In this document: positions 26,948 through 35,663 of the stretch, piece by piece
Layout of the letters: every line of letters starts with the position of its first letter
Numbering within the stretch: the stretch's first letter is position 1
Assembly: GCA_016936435.1 (NCBI GenBank)
Contig: JAFGXX010000068.1
Coordinates: 1-38,204 of the forward strand
Direction: 5' to 3'
Source of the DNA: Bacteroidales bacterium
GTDB lineage: Bacteria > Bacteroidota > Bacteroidia > Bacteroidales > VadinHA17
Length of the DNA: 38,204 nt
Position numbers and translations under genes: made by a program
Notes under the pieces: model-generated
What the model saw: the letters and a program-made list of their open reading frames with translations, nothing else
Told to the model about the DNA's origin: nothing
Databases searched by the model: none

Positions 26948-28045
26948 ATGGCTTTGCAATGCGGAATTATTGGTATAACAAATGTGGGAAAGACCACGAT
27001 ATTTAATTGTATTTCGAATACTAAAGGAGAAACAAATGCCTATGCCTTCAGTGCAACAAAGTCAAACATCGGGGTTGTACAGGTTCCCGATGGCAGGCTC
27101 TATGAGCTTGAAAAGCATCAGGTTACTGAGAAGATAGTTCAGACTACCGTCGAAATTGTCGACATTCCGGGCCTGGCCAGAGGGTCCAACAGGGGAGAAG
27201 GTGTCGGAAACAAATTTCTGGGCGACATAAGAAATACAGACGCCCTGATCCATGTTCTTAGATGTTTTGATGATGAAAATCTACCTCATATTGACGGTTC
27301 TGTTGATCCTGTGAGGGACCTTGAAACCATTGACCTTGAGCTCCAGGTAAAGGATGTTGAATCTGTTATGAGGAAGATGGAAAGACTTCAAAAGTCATCC
27401 AGGGCAGGCGATAAGGAGGCTCTCCGCGGGCTGGAGGTACTGGAACGCTACAGAGATCATCTGGAGAACTTTAACAACACCCGTACCCTTGATGTCAGTG
27501 ATGATGAAAGGGCTTTTATAGATGATCTTTTCCTTCTTACCATGAAGCCCGTACTGTATGTCTGTAATGTCGACGAAAAATCGGCAGTTAAAGGAAATGC
27601 CTATGTTGAAAAAGTGCAGGATTTCCTCAAAGGCAGAAATGCTGAGATCCTTATAATAGCAGGGGCAACCGAAGCTGAAATAGCCGATCTGGAAAATATT
27701 GAAGACCGCTTGGCTTTCCTTAAAGATGCAGGGCTTGAGGAACCAGGAGTGGATAAGCTCGTGAGGTCGGCCTACAGATTGCTAAATCTTCAGACATTTT
27801 TCACGGTAGGGCCAAAGGAGATAAGGGCATGGACGATAAAGAAAGGAATGACGGCTCAGCAGGCGGCAGGGGTTATTCACAGCGACCTTGAAAGAGGTTT
27901 TATAAGGGCTGAAGTGATGAAGTACAATGATTTTATTGCCCTGGGTTCGGAACATGCATGCAGGGAAGCAGGGAAATTTTACATCGAAGGGAAGAATTAT
28001 GTGGTGGAAGATGGCGATATTCTTCACATCAGGTTCAACGTCTGA
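26948..28045 (+). CDS. ychF: Ribosome-binding ATPase YchF (Obg family)
   Basis: A 365-residue P-loop protein of the TRAFAC class that binds ribosomes and prefers ATP. The ATG at 26948 gives 'MALQCGIIGITNVGKTTIFN', including the P-loop; the G3 box is 'VDIPGLARGSNRGEGVGNKF'; a coiled region follows at about 130-190; the C-terminal TGS domain holds 'FFTVGPKEIRAWTIKKGMTA' and 'AGVIHSDLERGFIRAEVM'. The G4-like position reads 'YVCNVDE', the NxxE form typical of YchF. Its stop is 2 bases before the peptidase gene, an unusual operon partner. Confidence 0.96.
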   Translation: MALQCGIIGITNVGKTTIFNCISNTKGETNAYAFSATKSNIGVVQVPDGRLYELEKHQVTEKIVQTTVEIVDIPGLARGSNRGEGVGNKFLGDIRNTDALIHVLRCFDDENLPHIDGSVDPVRDLETIDLELQVKDVESVMRKMERLQKSSRAGDKEALRGLEVLERYRDHLENFNNTRTLDVSDDERAFIDDLFLLTMKPVLYVCNVDEKSAVKGNAYVEKVQDFLKGRNAEILIIAGATEAEIADLENIEDRLAFLKDAGLEEPGVDKLVRSAYRLLNLQTFFTVGPKEIRAWTIKKGMTAQQAAGVIHSDLERGFIRAEVMKYNDFIALGSEHACREAGKFYIEGKNYVVEDGDILHIRFNV

Positions 28046-28047
28046 TC

Positions 28048-29748
28048 ATGTACAAAAGGCTGACCGTTAATATTATTTTCTTTTTGATTTGTTCTTTTTC
28101 AGCTCTTGCGCAGGAGAACACCGGGGATGATCACCTGAGAAATCTGGTAAAGAAATATGGACAGGCAACAGTTACGATTCCTTTCCCCGGTAATCAGGAG
28201 ATGAGTCAGATTTCTTCACGGGTCTCAGTCAGCTCGTTAAGGGGGAAAGAACTCGAGATAGTGCTGTCGCCGGTGACCCTTGAGTGGTTTATATCCTGTG
28301 GATATGAATATACTGTATGCAGTGATACTGTTCCGAAAGGAGTCTTTATGGCTTCTTCTGTCGGGCAGGCTTTGGAATGGGAGACTTACCCGACCTATAT
28401 TCAGTATGATTCCATAATGAGGAGTTTTGCCTCCTTGTATCCGGCTCTTTGTGTTCTGGATACAATTGGAACATCGAACTACGGGAAGCTTGTGCTGGCA
28501 CTTAAGATATCGGACAATGCGTCAGTTGATGAAGATGAACCTGAAGTGTTCTATTCATCAACGATGCACGGCGATGAGACAGGCGGATTCATTCTTATGC
28601 TTCGTCTTGCCGGATATCTGTTACAAAATTACACTACCGACAGCAGGATAAAGAACCTGGCCGACAACCTTGAAATATGGATAAATCCTCTTGCCAATCC
28701 CGACGGAACCTACAGGACCGGGAACATTATTTCGTCACCTACAAGGTTTAATGCAAACGGCTACGATCTTAACCGTAACTTCCCCGACCCTGTTGATGAT
28801 GATCCGGCAAAACAGCTTGAGACCCTCGACATGATGAAATTCATGAAGGAGCATCATTTCGTCTTATCTGCCAATTTTCATGCAGGTGTTGAAGTGGTGA
28901 ATTATCCGTGGGACCGATGGGAGAGGCGTCATCCTGATGAGGAGTGGTTTTACCGTATCAGCCGGAAATATGCCGACACTGTTCATTCTCATGCTGTTGC
29001 AGGCTATATGACATTTATGGAAAATGGTGTCACCAACGGCTGGGACTGGTATTATGTGTATGGGGGGAGGCAGGATTACGTTACATGGGAGTTGCGGGGC
29101 AGGGAGCTTACCATAGAGCTTGACGATACCAAGCTGACACCTGCGTCAAACCTCAATGCTTTATGGGAATACAACTACAGGTCGCTTCTGGACTATCTCG
29201 AAAATGCCCTTGCCGGAGTTCACGGACAGGTTACTGATATTTACAGCGGAGATCCTGTAGCGGCACAGATACTGATCCCCGGTCATGATGCTGATAATTC
29301 AGATGTGTTCTCCGACACGCTTACAGGCAGCTTCATAAGATTTCTTCCGGCAGGCGCATGGACCTTGCAGTTTACGGCAGAAGGTTATAAAAGCAAAACT
29401 GTCACCGTTGATGTGATTAATGATGTATCTCAGTGGATTGATGTCAGGATGGAACCTCTTTTTAATCCCGTTGACACCATCCGCAGGAACACTCTTTTTA
29501 TCTATCCCAACCCTGCAGATTCATATATGAAGGTTGTCCTGCCTGAGTGGCATACAGGTGTTGTAAAAGTTGAAATCTACGGCAGTGCAGGTCAGAAACT
29601 TACCCGGTTTTATGATACCGCTGACAGAAATATTCCGTTAACAATAAATGTAGGGAACCTGCCGGGTGGGGTATATTACATTTCGGTTACCAGCGTGGAC
29701 ACACAAGTTTCTGACAGAGCTAAATTTATTGTCGTACGGCGGAATTAA
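28048..29748 (+). CDS. M14 zinc carboxypeptidase with T9SS sorting domain
   Basis: A 566-residue secreted peptidase. The ATG at 28048 gives the signal peptide 'MYKRLTVNIIFFLICSFSAL' (cut after 'LAQ'). The catalytic domain spans about 115-385: zinc ligands His174 and Glu177 in 'STMHGDETGG' and His278 in 'ANFHAGVEVVNYPWDR', with 'YDLNRNFPD' for substrate binding and catalytic Glu357 in 'ELTIELDDTK'. A carboxypeptidase-regulatory-like beta domain follows (about 391-470), then a type A T9SS C-terminal sorting domain (about 481-566; 'IYPNPADSYMKVVLP', 'GNLPGGVYYISV'). All catalytic residues are present, so an active exported or surface-attached peptidase is expected. It sits 2 bases after ychF. 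Confidence 0.94.
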   Translation: MYKRLTVNIIFFLICSFSALAQENTGDDHLRNLVKKYGQATVTIPFPGNQEMSQISSRVSVSSLRGKELEIVLSPVTLEWFISCGYEYTVCSDTVPKGVFMASSVGQALEWETYPTYIQYDSIMRSFASLYPALCVLDTIGTSNYGKLVLALKISDNASVDEDEPEVFYSSTMHGDETGGFILMLRLAGYLLQNYTTDSRIKNLADNLEIWINPLANPDGTYRTGNIISSPTRFNANGYDLNRNFPDPVDDDPAKQLETLDMMKFMKEHHFVLSANFHAGVEVVNYPWDRWERRHPDEEWFYRISRKYADTVHSHAVAGYMTFMENGVTNGWDWYYVYGGRQDYVTWELRGRELTIELDDTKLTPASNLNALWEYNYRSLLDYLENALAGVHGQVTDIYSGDPVAAQILIPGHDADNSDVFSDTLTGSFIRFLPAGAWTLQFTAEGYKSKTVTVDVINDVSQWIDVRMEPLFNPVDTIRRNTLFIYPNPADSYMKVVLPEWHTGVVKVEIYGSAGQKLTRFYDTADRNIPLTINVGNLPGGVYYISVTSVDTQVSDRAKFIVVRRN

Positions 29749-29772
29749 TAGATCCTTTAAGTTTTTTTAAAC

Positions 29773-29802
29773 TTGCCCGTACGCATAAATCCATTACTTT
29801 TG
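29773..29802 (+). promoter_or_regulatory. Promoter for the PafA-like gene
   Basis: TTG at 29773-29775 and TACTTTTG at 29795-29802 have a 19-base spacer, matching the phylum's promoter layout. An AT-only hairpin (AAGTTT/AAACTT, 29759-29774) touches the -33 box and could be a weak end for the peptidase transcript. Confidence 0.65.
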
Positions 29803-29852
29803 AGGCTTTATTAACCCACCGGCACATTCCGGTAGTGTATGTTTTCTGGTAT

Positions 29853-31526
29853 ATGGCGAGTAAAGAGATATTCAAAAGGACATTTTTTGTCGTTGCGGCA
29901 ATATTCATTTTTAACATTCTTCAGGGGCAGGGTGCCTATATTCCGCCTGAGAAGCCACGGCTGGTTGTCGGGATAATTGTTGAACAGCTCCGCTACGACC
30001 AGATAGAAAGGTTCAGGGACCGCTTTGGGGAGAATGGAATTAGAAGACTTCTTAACGAAGGTACTTTCTTTCAGAATGCATCTTTCCAGTACCTTCTCCT
30101 GCAGTCGGCTCCGGGTCATGCTACCTTGGCGACAGGTGCAGAGCCTTCCTCACACGGGATCACATCCGACAGTTGGTATCTGCCGTTAAGGGATGAGCAG
30201 ATATATTGTACGGCAGATGCTGGAGTAACTCCCGTTGGCGGCAGTATCGGGTCGGGTCTCCATTCGCCTGCTAACCTTCAGGCATCCACTTTCACCGACG
30301 AGTTGAAGATAAGTACCGGAGGCAGGGCAAAAGTTTATGCCGTAGGTATTAAAGAACACGCTTCCATTTTCTCCGCGGGTCATGCCGCTGATGGGGCTTT
30401 CTGGTACGACAGCATAAGCGGTAACTGGATGACAAGCTCATATTATATAGATTCCCTGCCTTCATGGGTTAACGATTTCAATGCCACCCGTCAGGCAGAA
30501 ACATGGCTTAACGGAACATGGACATTGTTCAGGCAGCGAAAAGATTATTATGATTGCAGCCCCGATACAAGCAGATATGAAACAGGCTTTGCCGGTCAGA
30601 ACTATTTTCCTTACGACCTGAAGAAACTGAGTGCCAGGGGCAGGACCAGGGATGCCTCGAACCGTAATTTTTCGTTCCTCTCAGAAACACCTTTCGGAAA
30701 CAGCTATACAACTGCTTTTGCCACAAAATTGATTGCCAGTGAAAATCTTGGAGCCGATGATGTAACAGATTTTCTGGCAGTGTGTTATACGTCGACCGAC
30801 TATATTGGTCACCGTTTCGGGCCCTCGTCTTTCGAAACTGCTGATGCTGTGATGAGATTAGACAGGGAGATTGAGGACCTCCTTAATTACCTCAATGAAA
30901 ATATCGGGAAAAGAAATATCCTTGTGTATTTTACCTCAGCTCACGGAGTGTCGGAGGTGCCGGGTATTCTGGCCGAGATGAAGGTTCCGTCGGGCTATTT
31001 CAGGCAGGATCAGGCTCTGTCGCTTCTTAAAAGTTATCTTAAGGCGGTATATGGTGACGGCGACTGGGTAAAAGGTTATTCCGAGAAGCAGGTATTTCTT
31101 AACAGGACTCTTATTGAAGACGCGAGAATCTCTCTTGAAGAGATACAGAGAAAGGTTGCAAGGTTTCTGATCCAGTTCTCGGGGGTGTCTGCTGCTTATC
31201 CTTATTACGCATTCGAAACCGGGGCTTTCAGTAATGGAAATACCGGAAGGATCATCAGAAATTTTAATCCCCTTCGTTCGGGTGATGTCATAGTTACGCT
31301 CAGTCCGGGGTGGGTAGAAAGAGAAGGTGATTATGTTACGAACCATAATTCTTCTTACGATTGTGATGCGCATGTTCCGCTGATATGGTATGGGTGGAGT
31401 GTCAGCAGGTCTGCGGTGACAAGGAAGGTCAATATGGCAGATGTAGCAGCTACGCTATCTTCTCTTTGCAAGGTTCGTTATCCGAATGCCTGTACGGGTG
31501 AACCTTTATTTGAATTATTCAGGTAA
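29853..31526 (+). CDS. PafA-like alkaline phosphatase superfamily protein, altered site
   Basis: A 557-residue protein from the ATG at 29853 (a GTG at 29835 would add six residues). The N-terminus is a signal peptide ending near 'LQGQG'. The layout follows Elizabethkingia PafA: 'PRLVVGIIVEQLRYDQIERF', 'SAPGHATLATGAEPSSHGI', 'GIKEHASIFSAGHAADGAFW', 'STDYIGHRFGP', 'TSAHGVSEVPG' and 'YDCDAHVPLIWYGW'. Compared with PafA as I remember it, the metal Asp (VDQM) is Glu44, the nucleophile Thr is Ser85, the Asp of SADHG is Ala, and Lys-x-Arg reads Lys-x-His; the DxxxH pair and the last His remain. It may be a pseudo-phosphatase or have changed specificity. The 3' end is 11 bases from the convergent GGGPS gene. 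Confidence 0.85.
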   Translation: MASKEIFKRTFFVVAAIFIFNILQGQGAYIPPEKPRLVVGIIVEQLRYDQIERFRDRFGENGIRRLLNEGTFFQNASFQYLLLQSAPGHATLATGAEPSSHGITSDSWYLPLRDEQIYCTADAGVTPVGGSIGSGLHSPANLQASTFTDELKISTGGRAKVYAVGIKEHASIFSAGHAADGAFWYDSISGNWMTSSYYIDSLPSWVNDFNATRQAETWLNGTWTLFRQRKDYYDCSPDTSRYETGFAGQNYFPYDLKKLSARGRTRDASNRNFSFLSETPFGNSYTTAFATKLIASENLGADDVTDFLAVCYTSTDYIGHRFGPSSFETADAVMRLDREIEDLLNYLNENIGKRNILVYFTSAHGVSEVPGILAEMKVPSGYFRQDQALSLLKSYLKAVYGDGDWVKGYSEKQVFLNRTLIEDARISLEEIQRKVARFLIQFSGVSAAYPYYAFETGAFSNGNTGRIIRNFNPLRSGDVIVTLSPGWVEREGDYVTNHNSSYDCDAHVPLIWYGWSVSRSAVTRKVNMADVAATLSSLCKVRYPNACTGEPLFELFR

Positions 31527-31537
31527 GATCACAGAGT

Positions 31538-32263
31538 TCACACACCCCTGAGTAAGTCTCTGGCCAGACATGCTTCGGCAAGAAGGCCCGGGTCATTTTC
31601 GCACCCGTTTCCCAGTATGATCATGTCGGCACCGGCATTGAAAAGCCCCAGAGCTTCTTTCCTGCTTCTTATGCCTCCTCCCACAGCAAGAGGGACTGAT
31701 ATATTTTTCCTAACTTTTTTCACTATCTCCAGCGGAACATGATGTGTCGCTCCGCTTCCTGCTTCAAGGTATATCATACTAAGACCCAGCATTTCTCCTG
31801 CCATAGCTGTAGCTACTACTATTTCAGGTTTATCCGACGGTATCGGTTCTGTCTGGCTCATATATTCCACAGAAGTCCTCGTTCCGCAGTTTACGAGGAT
31901 GTAACCAGTTGAAACAAGCTTGTCTTTAAGTCCGCTGAGAAAAGGCGCGGCTATAACATGATTGCCGATGAGTAATTCGGGATTTCTGCCCGAGATAAGT
32001 GACAACAGAAGAATATGATCGGCTTTCCCTGTTAACTGAAGCAGGTTTCCGGGAAAGAGGACGACAGGTATCGTACACAGTTCCCTTATCTTGTCGATGA
32101 GTGAATCGATGCCGTTGAATGTAAGGCTCCCGCCGGTCATGATATAGTCGGCCCTGTAGTCCACTGCCTTTTCAATGAGTGAACGAAGCGCTTTATCCCC
32201 GGTTTTGTCGGGATCAAGAAGAAGTGCCACACTCTTTTTACCCGGAAATCTGTTTGCTGCCAT
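31538..32263 (-). CDS. Geranylgeranylglyceryl phosphate synthase family (GGGPS/PcrB)
   Basis: A TIM-barrel prenyltransferase of about 241 residues that joins a prenyl diphosphate to sn-glycerol-1-phosphate, the first ether bond in archaeal-type lipids. Motifs: 'LLLDPDKTGDKALRSLIEKA', 'ADYIMTGGSLTFNGIDSLID', 'IYLEAGSGATHHVP' and the phosphate site 'AVGGGIRSRKEALGLFNAGA' then 'MIILGNG'. Bacteroidota members form a bacterial branch with GGGP activity; the physiological product is not settled. The ATG at 32263 overlaps the upstream PPTase gene by 26 bases; starts at 32290 or 32299 are also possible. Confidence 0.9.
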   Translation of the reverse strand: MAANRFPGKKSVALLLDPDKTGDKALRSLIEKAVDYRADYIMTGGSLTFNGIDSLIDKIRELCTIPVVLFPGNLLQLTGKADHILLLSLISGRNPELLIGNHVIAAPFLSGLKDKLVSTGYILVNCGTRTSVEYMSQTEPIPSDKPEIVVATAMAGEMLGLSMIYLEAGSGATHHVPLEIVKKVRKNISVPLAVGGGIRSRKEALGLFNAGADMIILGNGCENDPGLLAEACLARDLLRGV

Positions 32264-32897
32264 AGTCTTTCTTAGTCCAAACGATCGCATAATTGTCATA
32301 TCTTGAATACCACAGATCAAAGGAGTCATTGATTTTTTTTGTTTTTACGGATCCCCTTATCAACCCTGATTCATTCACTTCGAATGGTTCAATTGTAATA
32401 TTTCTTCTTATGCTTATTCCTTCTTTGTCGCAGATCTTGTAAAGTGACTCCTTTGCACACCAGTGAATATAGAGATGATATTTACGATTTTCTTTATTCC
32501 TCGTTATTTTTTCTTTTCTGTTAATGAATTTAAATGCGAATGCACCTATGTTCTGGTTCATATATTCGAGGTCGATGCCCACCTTTTCGGTTATACTTGT
32601 GATAATAGAGGTCAGTTTGTGAGAATGTGATATTGAGATGAATCTCGAGCCGTCTTTCAGGAAGGGCTTGTTGTTTTTGTTGTAGACGATACGGGCATCC
32701 TTTCCGAGGAGTTCAGCAAGAAGGGCTCTCACACTCAGGAATTCAAGTTTTCGTGATGTGCTGGCAAAGCCCCTGAAACGTTTTTTGTCTTCAGGGTCAA
32801 GTACGGCCATCCTGAGCAGGGTGTTTATATCCTCCTCGATTTTCCAGACTCCGAGAACCGTGTTTTCGTTAAGATAATGTTTCGTTATACAGCCCAT
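32238..32897 (-). CDS. 4'-phosphopantetheinyl transferase superfamily protein
   Basis: A 219-residue enzyme of the Sfp-like two-lobed type that attaches phosphopantetheine from CoA to carrier proteins. Motifs: 'FISISHSHKLTSII', the metal site 'KVGIDLEYMN' and 'HWCAKESLYKICDKEGI' (the WxxKES/A-xxK signature). The length fits the Sfp type and not AcpS (about 125). Position after gldD is common in Bacteroidota. The 3' end overlaps the GGGPS gene, and 14 bases separate it from gldD. Whether it serves fatty-acid ACP or a secondary pathway is unknown; no NRPS/PKS gene is in the window. Confidence 0.92.
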   Translation of the reverse strand: MGCITKHYLNENTVLGVWKIEEDINTLLRMAVLDPEDKKRFRGFASTSRKLEFLSVRALLAELLGKDARIVYNKNNKPFLKDGSRFISISHSHKLTSIITSITEKVGIDLEYMNQNIGAFAFKFINRKEKITRNKENRKYHLYIHWCAKESLYKICDKEGISIRRNITIEPFEVNESGLIRGSVKTKKINDSFDLWYSRYDNYAIVWTKKDYGSKQISG

Positions 32898-32911
32898 TTA
32901 TAAGCATGAAT

Positions 32912-33529
32912 TTACTCTTTTTTCCATCTCAGGGTTTCAATGATCCTGATAATATCCTGCCTGAAGAATTCGGTTACCGGAGCCAGGGAGTCAGGATTGG
33001 GTTCTGTAAAAAAATAAAGTGAACCCCTGAAAAAATGACGGGTGCTGTCGGTAACAAAAAACTGAACGGCAGTTGCAGTATTACCTTTAAGGTCGTATAG
33101 AATTCCGTAGACCTTCCGTCCGGTATCAGCTATCATATGTTCAGTTATTGCATCTGCCTTGGGGATATGGTTTTTAACGTTCATCCTGTATGTTTGTTCC
33201 ATGAGCCCTTCGAGGTTGTTTTCTACTTCCTTGTAGGTAAGATATATCTTTGCCCTGTAAGGACGGAATTCAATATTGAACCAGCCGGGTCCGGAATATT
33301 CGTCTGAATCCAGGGAAATGTTGCCATAGGAAGGGTATTCGAATGAAACGGGGAGCTCTTCTGCTTCCCTGAAGTCGTTGTTAAAAATAATATAGTTCTT
33401 TTCAGGCAGATCGATCCGGAAAAAACCTTTAGGCCGTGGTGATGGCGTATCACGGCAACTGGATGAAATGACTGCCACCAGGATCAGAAAATAAACATTA
33501 ATCGTTTTCAGTTGTGGTATTTTCTTCAT
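32912..33529 (-). CDS. gldD: Gliding motility lipoprotein GldD
   Basis: A 205-residue lipoprotein from the ATG at 33529 (33538 also possible). The signal sequence ends in a lipobox 'ISSSC' with the lipidated Cys at about residue 25. The mature start 'RPKGFFRIDLPEKNY' is the GldD hallmark, followed by 'FEYPSYGNISLD' and 'WFNIEFRPYRAKIYLTYK'. GldD is required for gliding and T9SS function in Flavobacterium; in non-gliding members it is kept with T9SS genes. It overlaps the gldE 3' end by about 32 bases, so the two are coupled. Confidence 0.93.
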   Translation of the reverse strand: MKKIPQLKTINVYFLILVAVISSSCRDTPSPRPKGFFRIDLPEKNYIIFNNDFREAEELPVSFEYPSYGNISLDSDEYSGPGWFNIEFRPYRAKIYLTYKEVENNLEGLMEQTYRMNVKNHIPKADAITEHMIADTGRKVYGILYDLKGNTATAVQFFVTDSTRHFFRGSLYFFTEPNPDSLAPVTEFFRQDIIRIIETLRWKKE

Positions 33530-34844
33530 GTATTTCAACCTTTATTTCCTTGATCCTTCTTCTGTCGGCAGATTCTATCCTGAAGGTGAAATTCCTGTAA
33601 TTTATTGTCTGGTTTTTGTGAGGTATCTCCCCGGTCAGTTCAAGTATCAGACCTGCAAGTGTTTCCGATTCTCCTTTGACATGCTCAAAAGGATCATCCT
33701 CAAGGTTCAGGACCTTGTTGAAATCATTAAGAAGGGTCTTTCCCTCAAAAATCCAGGTGTTCTCATCCAGTTTTCTGAACATAGGTTCTTCCTCATCGCT
33801 TTCGTCGGTGATTTCGCCCACTATTTCTTCCAGGATATCTTCCAGGGTTATTACGCCTGAAGTCCCTCCGTATTCATCAATAACTATTGCCATGTGTATT
33901 TTTTTTATCTGGAATTCCTTCAGCAGGTCATTTATTTTTTTTGTTTCAGGCACGAAATAGGGAGGCCGCAGGAGCGTCTGCCACCTGAAGTCGGAAGTAT
34001 TATCCATATAGGGCAGGACATCTTTTGCATATAGTATGCCTTTCACGTTGTCGAAAGATCCTGAATAGACAGGTATCCTTGAGAATCCTGATTCAATTAT
34101 GACAGGTATAATGTTGCTGAATTTTTCCCTTATATCTACAGCGGTTACATCTATTCTCGGGCACATAATTTCTCTTACGTTGATGTTCCCGAAATTGACT
34201 ATTCCTTTAAGGATTCTTTCATCTTCTTCGAATTCCTCAGGGGATGTCATTTCGAGGGCATCAGAAAGATCGTCCATACTTATTGCCGACCGGTGTGCAG
34301 CCGTTCTCTTCTTTACGAATGAAGTCGACAAAATCAGGAGTGACGTAGCCGGTCTTAATAATTTATCAAGAAGGGTCAGGGGCCGGGCCATAAAGAATGC
34401 CATCCTGAGATTATTATGCGTTGCATATACCTTGGGCAGTATCTCTCCGAAAAGGAGCAGGATAAAAGTAATGATGACAGCCTGGACAATAAAACCCAGC
34501 ACCGGTTTTCCGGAGAAATCGAAAAGCTTTGTACTTATGAATGCAGCAAGGAGTACAATAGTAATATTGACAATATTATTTCCTACAAGGATGGTGCTCA
34601 GGAGTCTCTCAGGCATATTCAGAAGTCTGAGGAGACAGGCTGCTCTTTTTGATTTGTCGTTTTTTACCTTCTCCAGGTCATCAGGTTTTAGCGAGAAATA
34701 GGCAACTTCGGAACCCGACATTAGTGCTGATCCGAGCAGGAGGATACCAAGTATGATGAATTCAATTATTGTGACGATATCGGGAGCATTCATCATTTCT
34801 CCCGTAATAAGAGCAGATTGTGGAAATGAGATATCCGTTTCCAA
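33498..34844 (-). CDS. gldE: GldE, CNNM/CorC-type membrane protein with CBS pair
   Basis: A 448-residue protein: an N-terminal DUF21/CNNM membrane domain (about 20-210; 'LGILLLGSALMSGSEVAYFS', 'LLFGEILPKVYATHN'), a CBS pair (about 230-350; 'IMCPRIDVTAVDIREKFSNI', 'IVIDEYGGTSGVITLEDILE'), and a CorC/HlyC C-terminal domain (about 365-440; 'WIFEGKTLLNDFNKVLNLED'). General members are putative cation transporters. Adjacency to gldD supports the GldE assignment. It lies 24 bases after ssb in the same direction. Confidence 0.92.
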   Translation of the reverse strand: METDISFPQSALITGEMMNAPDIVTIIEFIILGILLLGSALMSGSEVAYFSLKPDDLEKVKNDKSKRAACLLRLLNMPERLLSTILVGNNIVNITIVLLAAFISTKLFDFSGKPVLGFIVQAVIITFILLLFGEILPKVYATHNNLRMAFFMARPLTLLDKLLRPATSLLILSTSFVKKRTAAHRSAISMDDLSDALEMTSPEEFEEDERILKGIVNFGNINVREIMCPRIDVTAVDIREKFSNIIPVIIESGFSRIPVYSGSFDNVKGILYAKDVLPYMDNTSDFRWQTLLRPPYFVPETKKINDLLKEFQIKKIHMAIVIDEYGGTSGVITLEDILEEIVGEITDESDEEEPMFRKLDENTWIFEGKTLLNDFNKVLNLEDDPFEHVKGESETLAGLILELTGEIPHKNQTINYRNFTFRIESADRRRIKEIKVEIHEENTTTEND

Positions 34845-34868
34845 TGTGATCCTGATTAATTGATACAG

Positions 34869-35384
34869 CTAGAATGGGAGGTCATCTTCGCTCTGCACAC
34901 CACCCGGAGTATCATTGAAAGGATCAGCTTTTATTGATCCGGTGTCGTCTGATTCATTTTTTTGCCGGTATGCAGAATCCGGTTCGCCTGCTTCAGTCAC
35001 TTCACCCTGTGTCTTTTCAGTATTCTGTGTAGTGTCATATGTATTTCCGGCTCCCTGTTTTTTCTCCAGGACGAGCATGGTGTCGGCAAGGATTTCGGTT
35101 ATATATTTATTGTTCCCGTCTTTGTCGACGTAGGATCTGGTTTTAATTTTTCCCACAATATATAACTGTGTACCCTTTTTGACGGTTTTTTCGGCCACTT
35201 CGGCAAGTGATCTCCACAGTACAATATTGTGCCATTCTGTTGAGGTTATTGTTTCACCCTGCTGGTTTGTGTATGTTTCACTTGTGGCAAGGGGAAAAGT
35301 CGCTTTGGCCACACCCCTGTCAAAATATCTTACTACGGGGTCTTTTCCGACATTGCCTACAAGGATGACTTTATTGATTGACAT
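34869..35384 (-). CDS. ssb: Single-stranded DNA-binding protein
   Basis: A 171-residue SSB with an OB fold at about 1-110 ('SINKVILVGNVGKDPVVRYF', 'TEWHNIVLWRSLAEVAEKTV', 'KGTQLYIVGKIKTRSYVDKD'), a disordered Gln/Thr/Asp-rich linker, and the acidic tip 'DDLPF' that recruits replication and repair partners. It heads the minus-strand run ssb-gldE-gldD-PPTase-GGGPS. Confidence 0.97.
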   Translation of the reverse strand: MSINKVILVGNVGKDPVVRYFDRGVAKATFPLATSETYTNQQGETITSTEWHNIVLWRSLAEVAEKTVKKGTQLYIVGKIKTRSYVDKDGNNKYITEILADTMLVLEKKQGAGNTYDTTQNTEKTQGEVTEAGEPDSAYRQKNESDDTGSIKADPFNDTPGGVQSEDDLPF

Positions 35385-35423
35385 GTACTTAGAAATTAAA
35401 TTGTTATATTAAATACGGGTGTG

Positions 35424-35431
35424 TAAAGGTA
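35424..35431 (-). promoter_or_regulatory. Candidate -7 box for ssb
   Basis: Read on the minus strand this is TACCTTTA, a 7/8 match to TAnnTTTG, 39 bases ahead of the ssb ATG. No clear -33 TTG was found. Confidence 0.45.
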
Positions 35432-35655
35432 AGAAAAAAAGCTTTATATATTTCATCTTTTACCGATAACCCTGAAATGTGCCATATTATATGTGGAGGG
35501 AGAACCCGGGGCAGGCAGGTATTAATGCCTTTACCGGCGGAAATATTGGCATCAGCGGGAGAGAAGGTTTTCTATTTCATTGTCTTTTAGGCAATAATAA
35601 AATCATTTTATAAAAATTATTATGTAAGTGTTTCTATTTAAATAAATAATATTTC

Positions 35656-35663
35656 TATATTTG
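35656..35663 (+). promoter_or_regulatory. Promoter -7 box for the HU gene
   Basis: TATATTTG is a full match to TAnnTTTG in a strongly AT-rich stretch, giving an AT-rich leader of about 50 bases before the ATG at 35721. The -33 region has GTGTTTC at 35628-35634 rather than an exact TTG. Confidence 0.65.

Noticed and set aside
33528-34701. Plus-strand frames up to 200 codons opposite gldE
   Set aside because: They are antisense shadows of the clear DUF21/CBS protein, with hydrophobic stretches that mirror its membrane segments.
35495-35575. Remnant of mutY or a small RNA in the GC-richer middle of the ssb-HU gap
   Set aside because: No frame gives MutY-like residues, inverted repeats are only 4 bp, and no terminator or promoter brackets the stretch.
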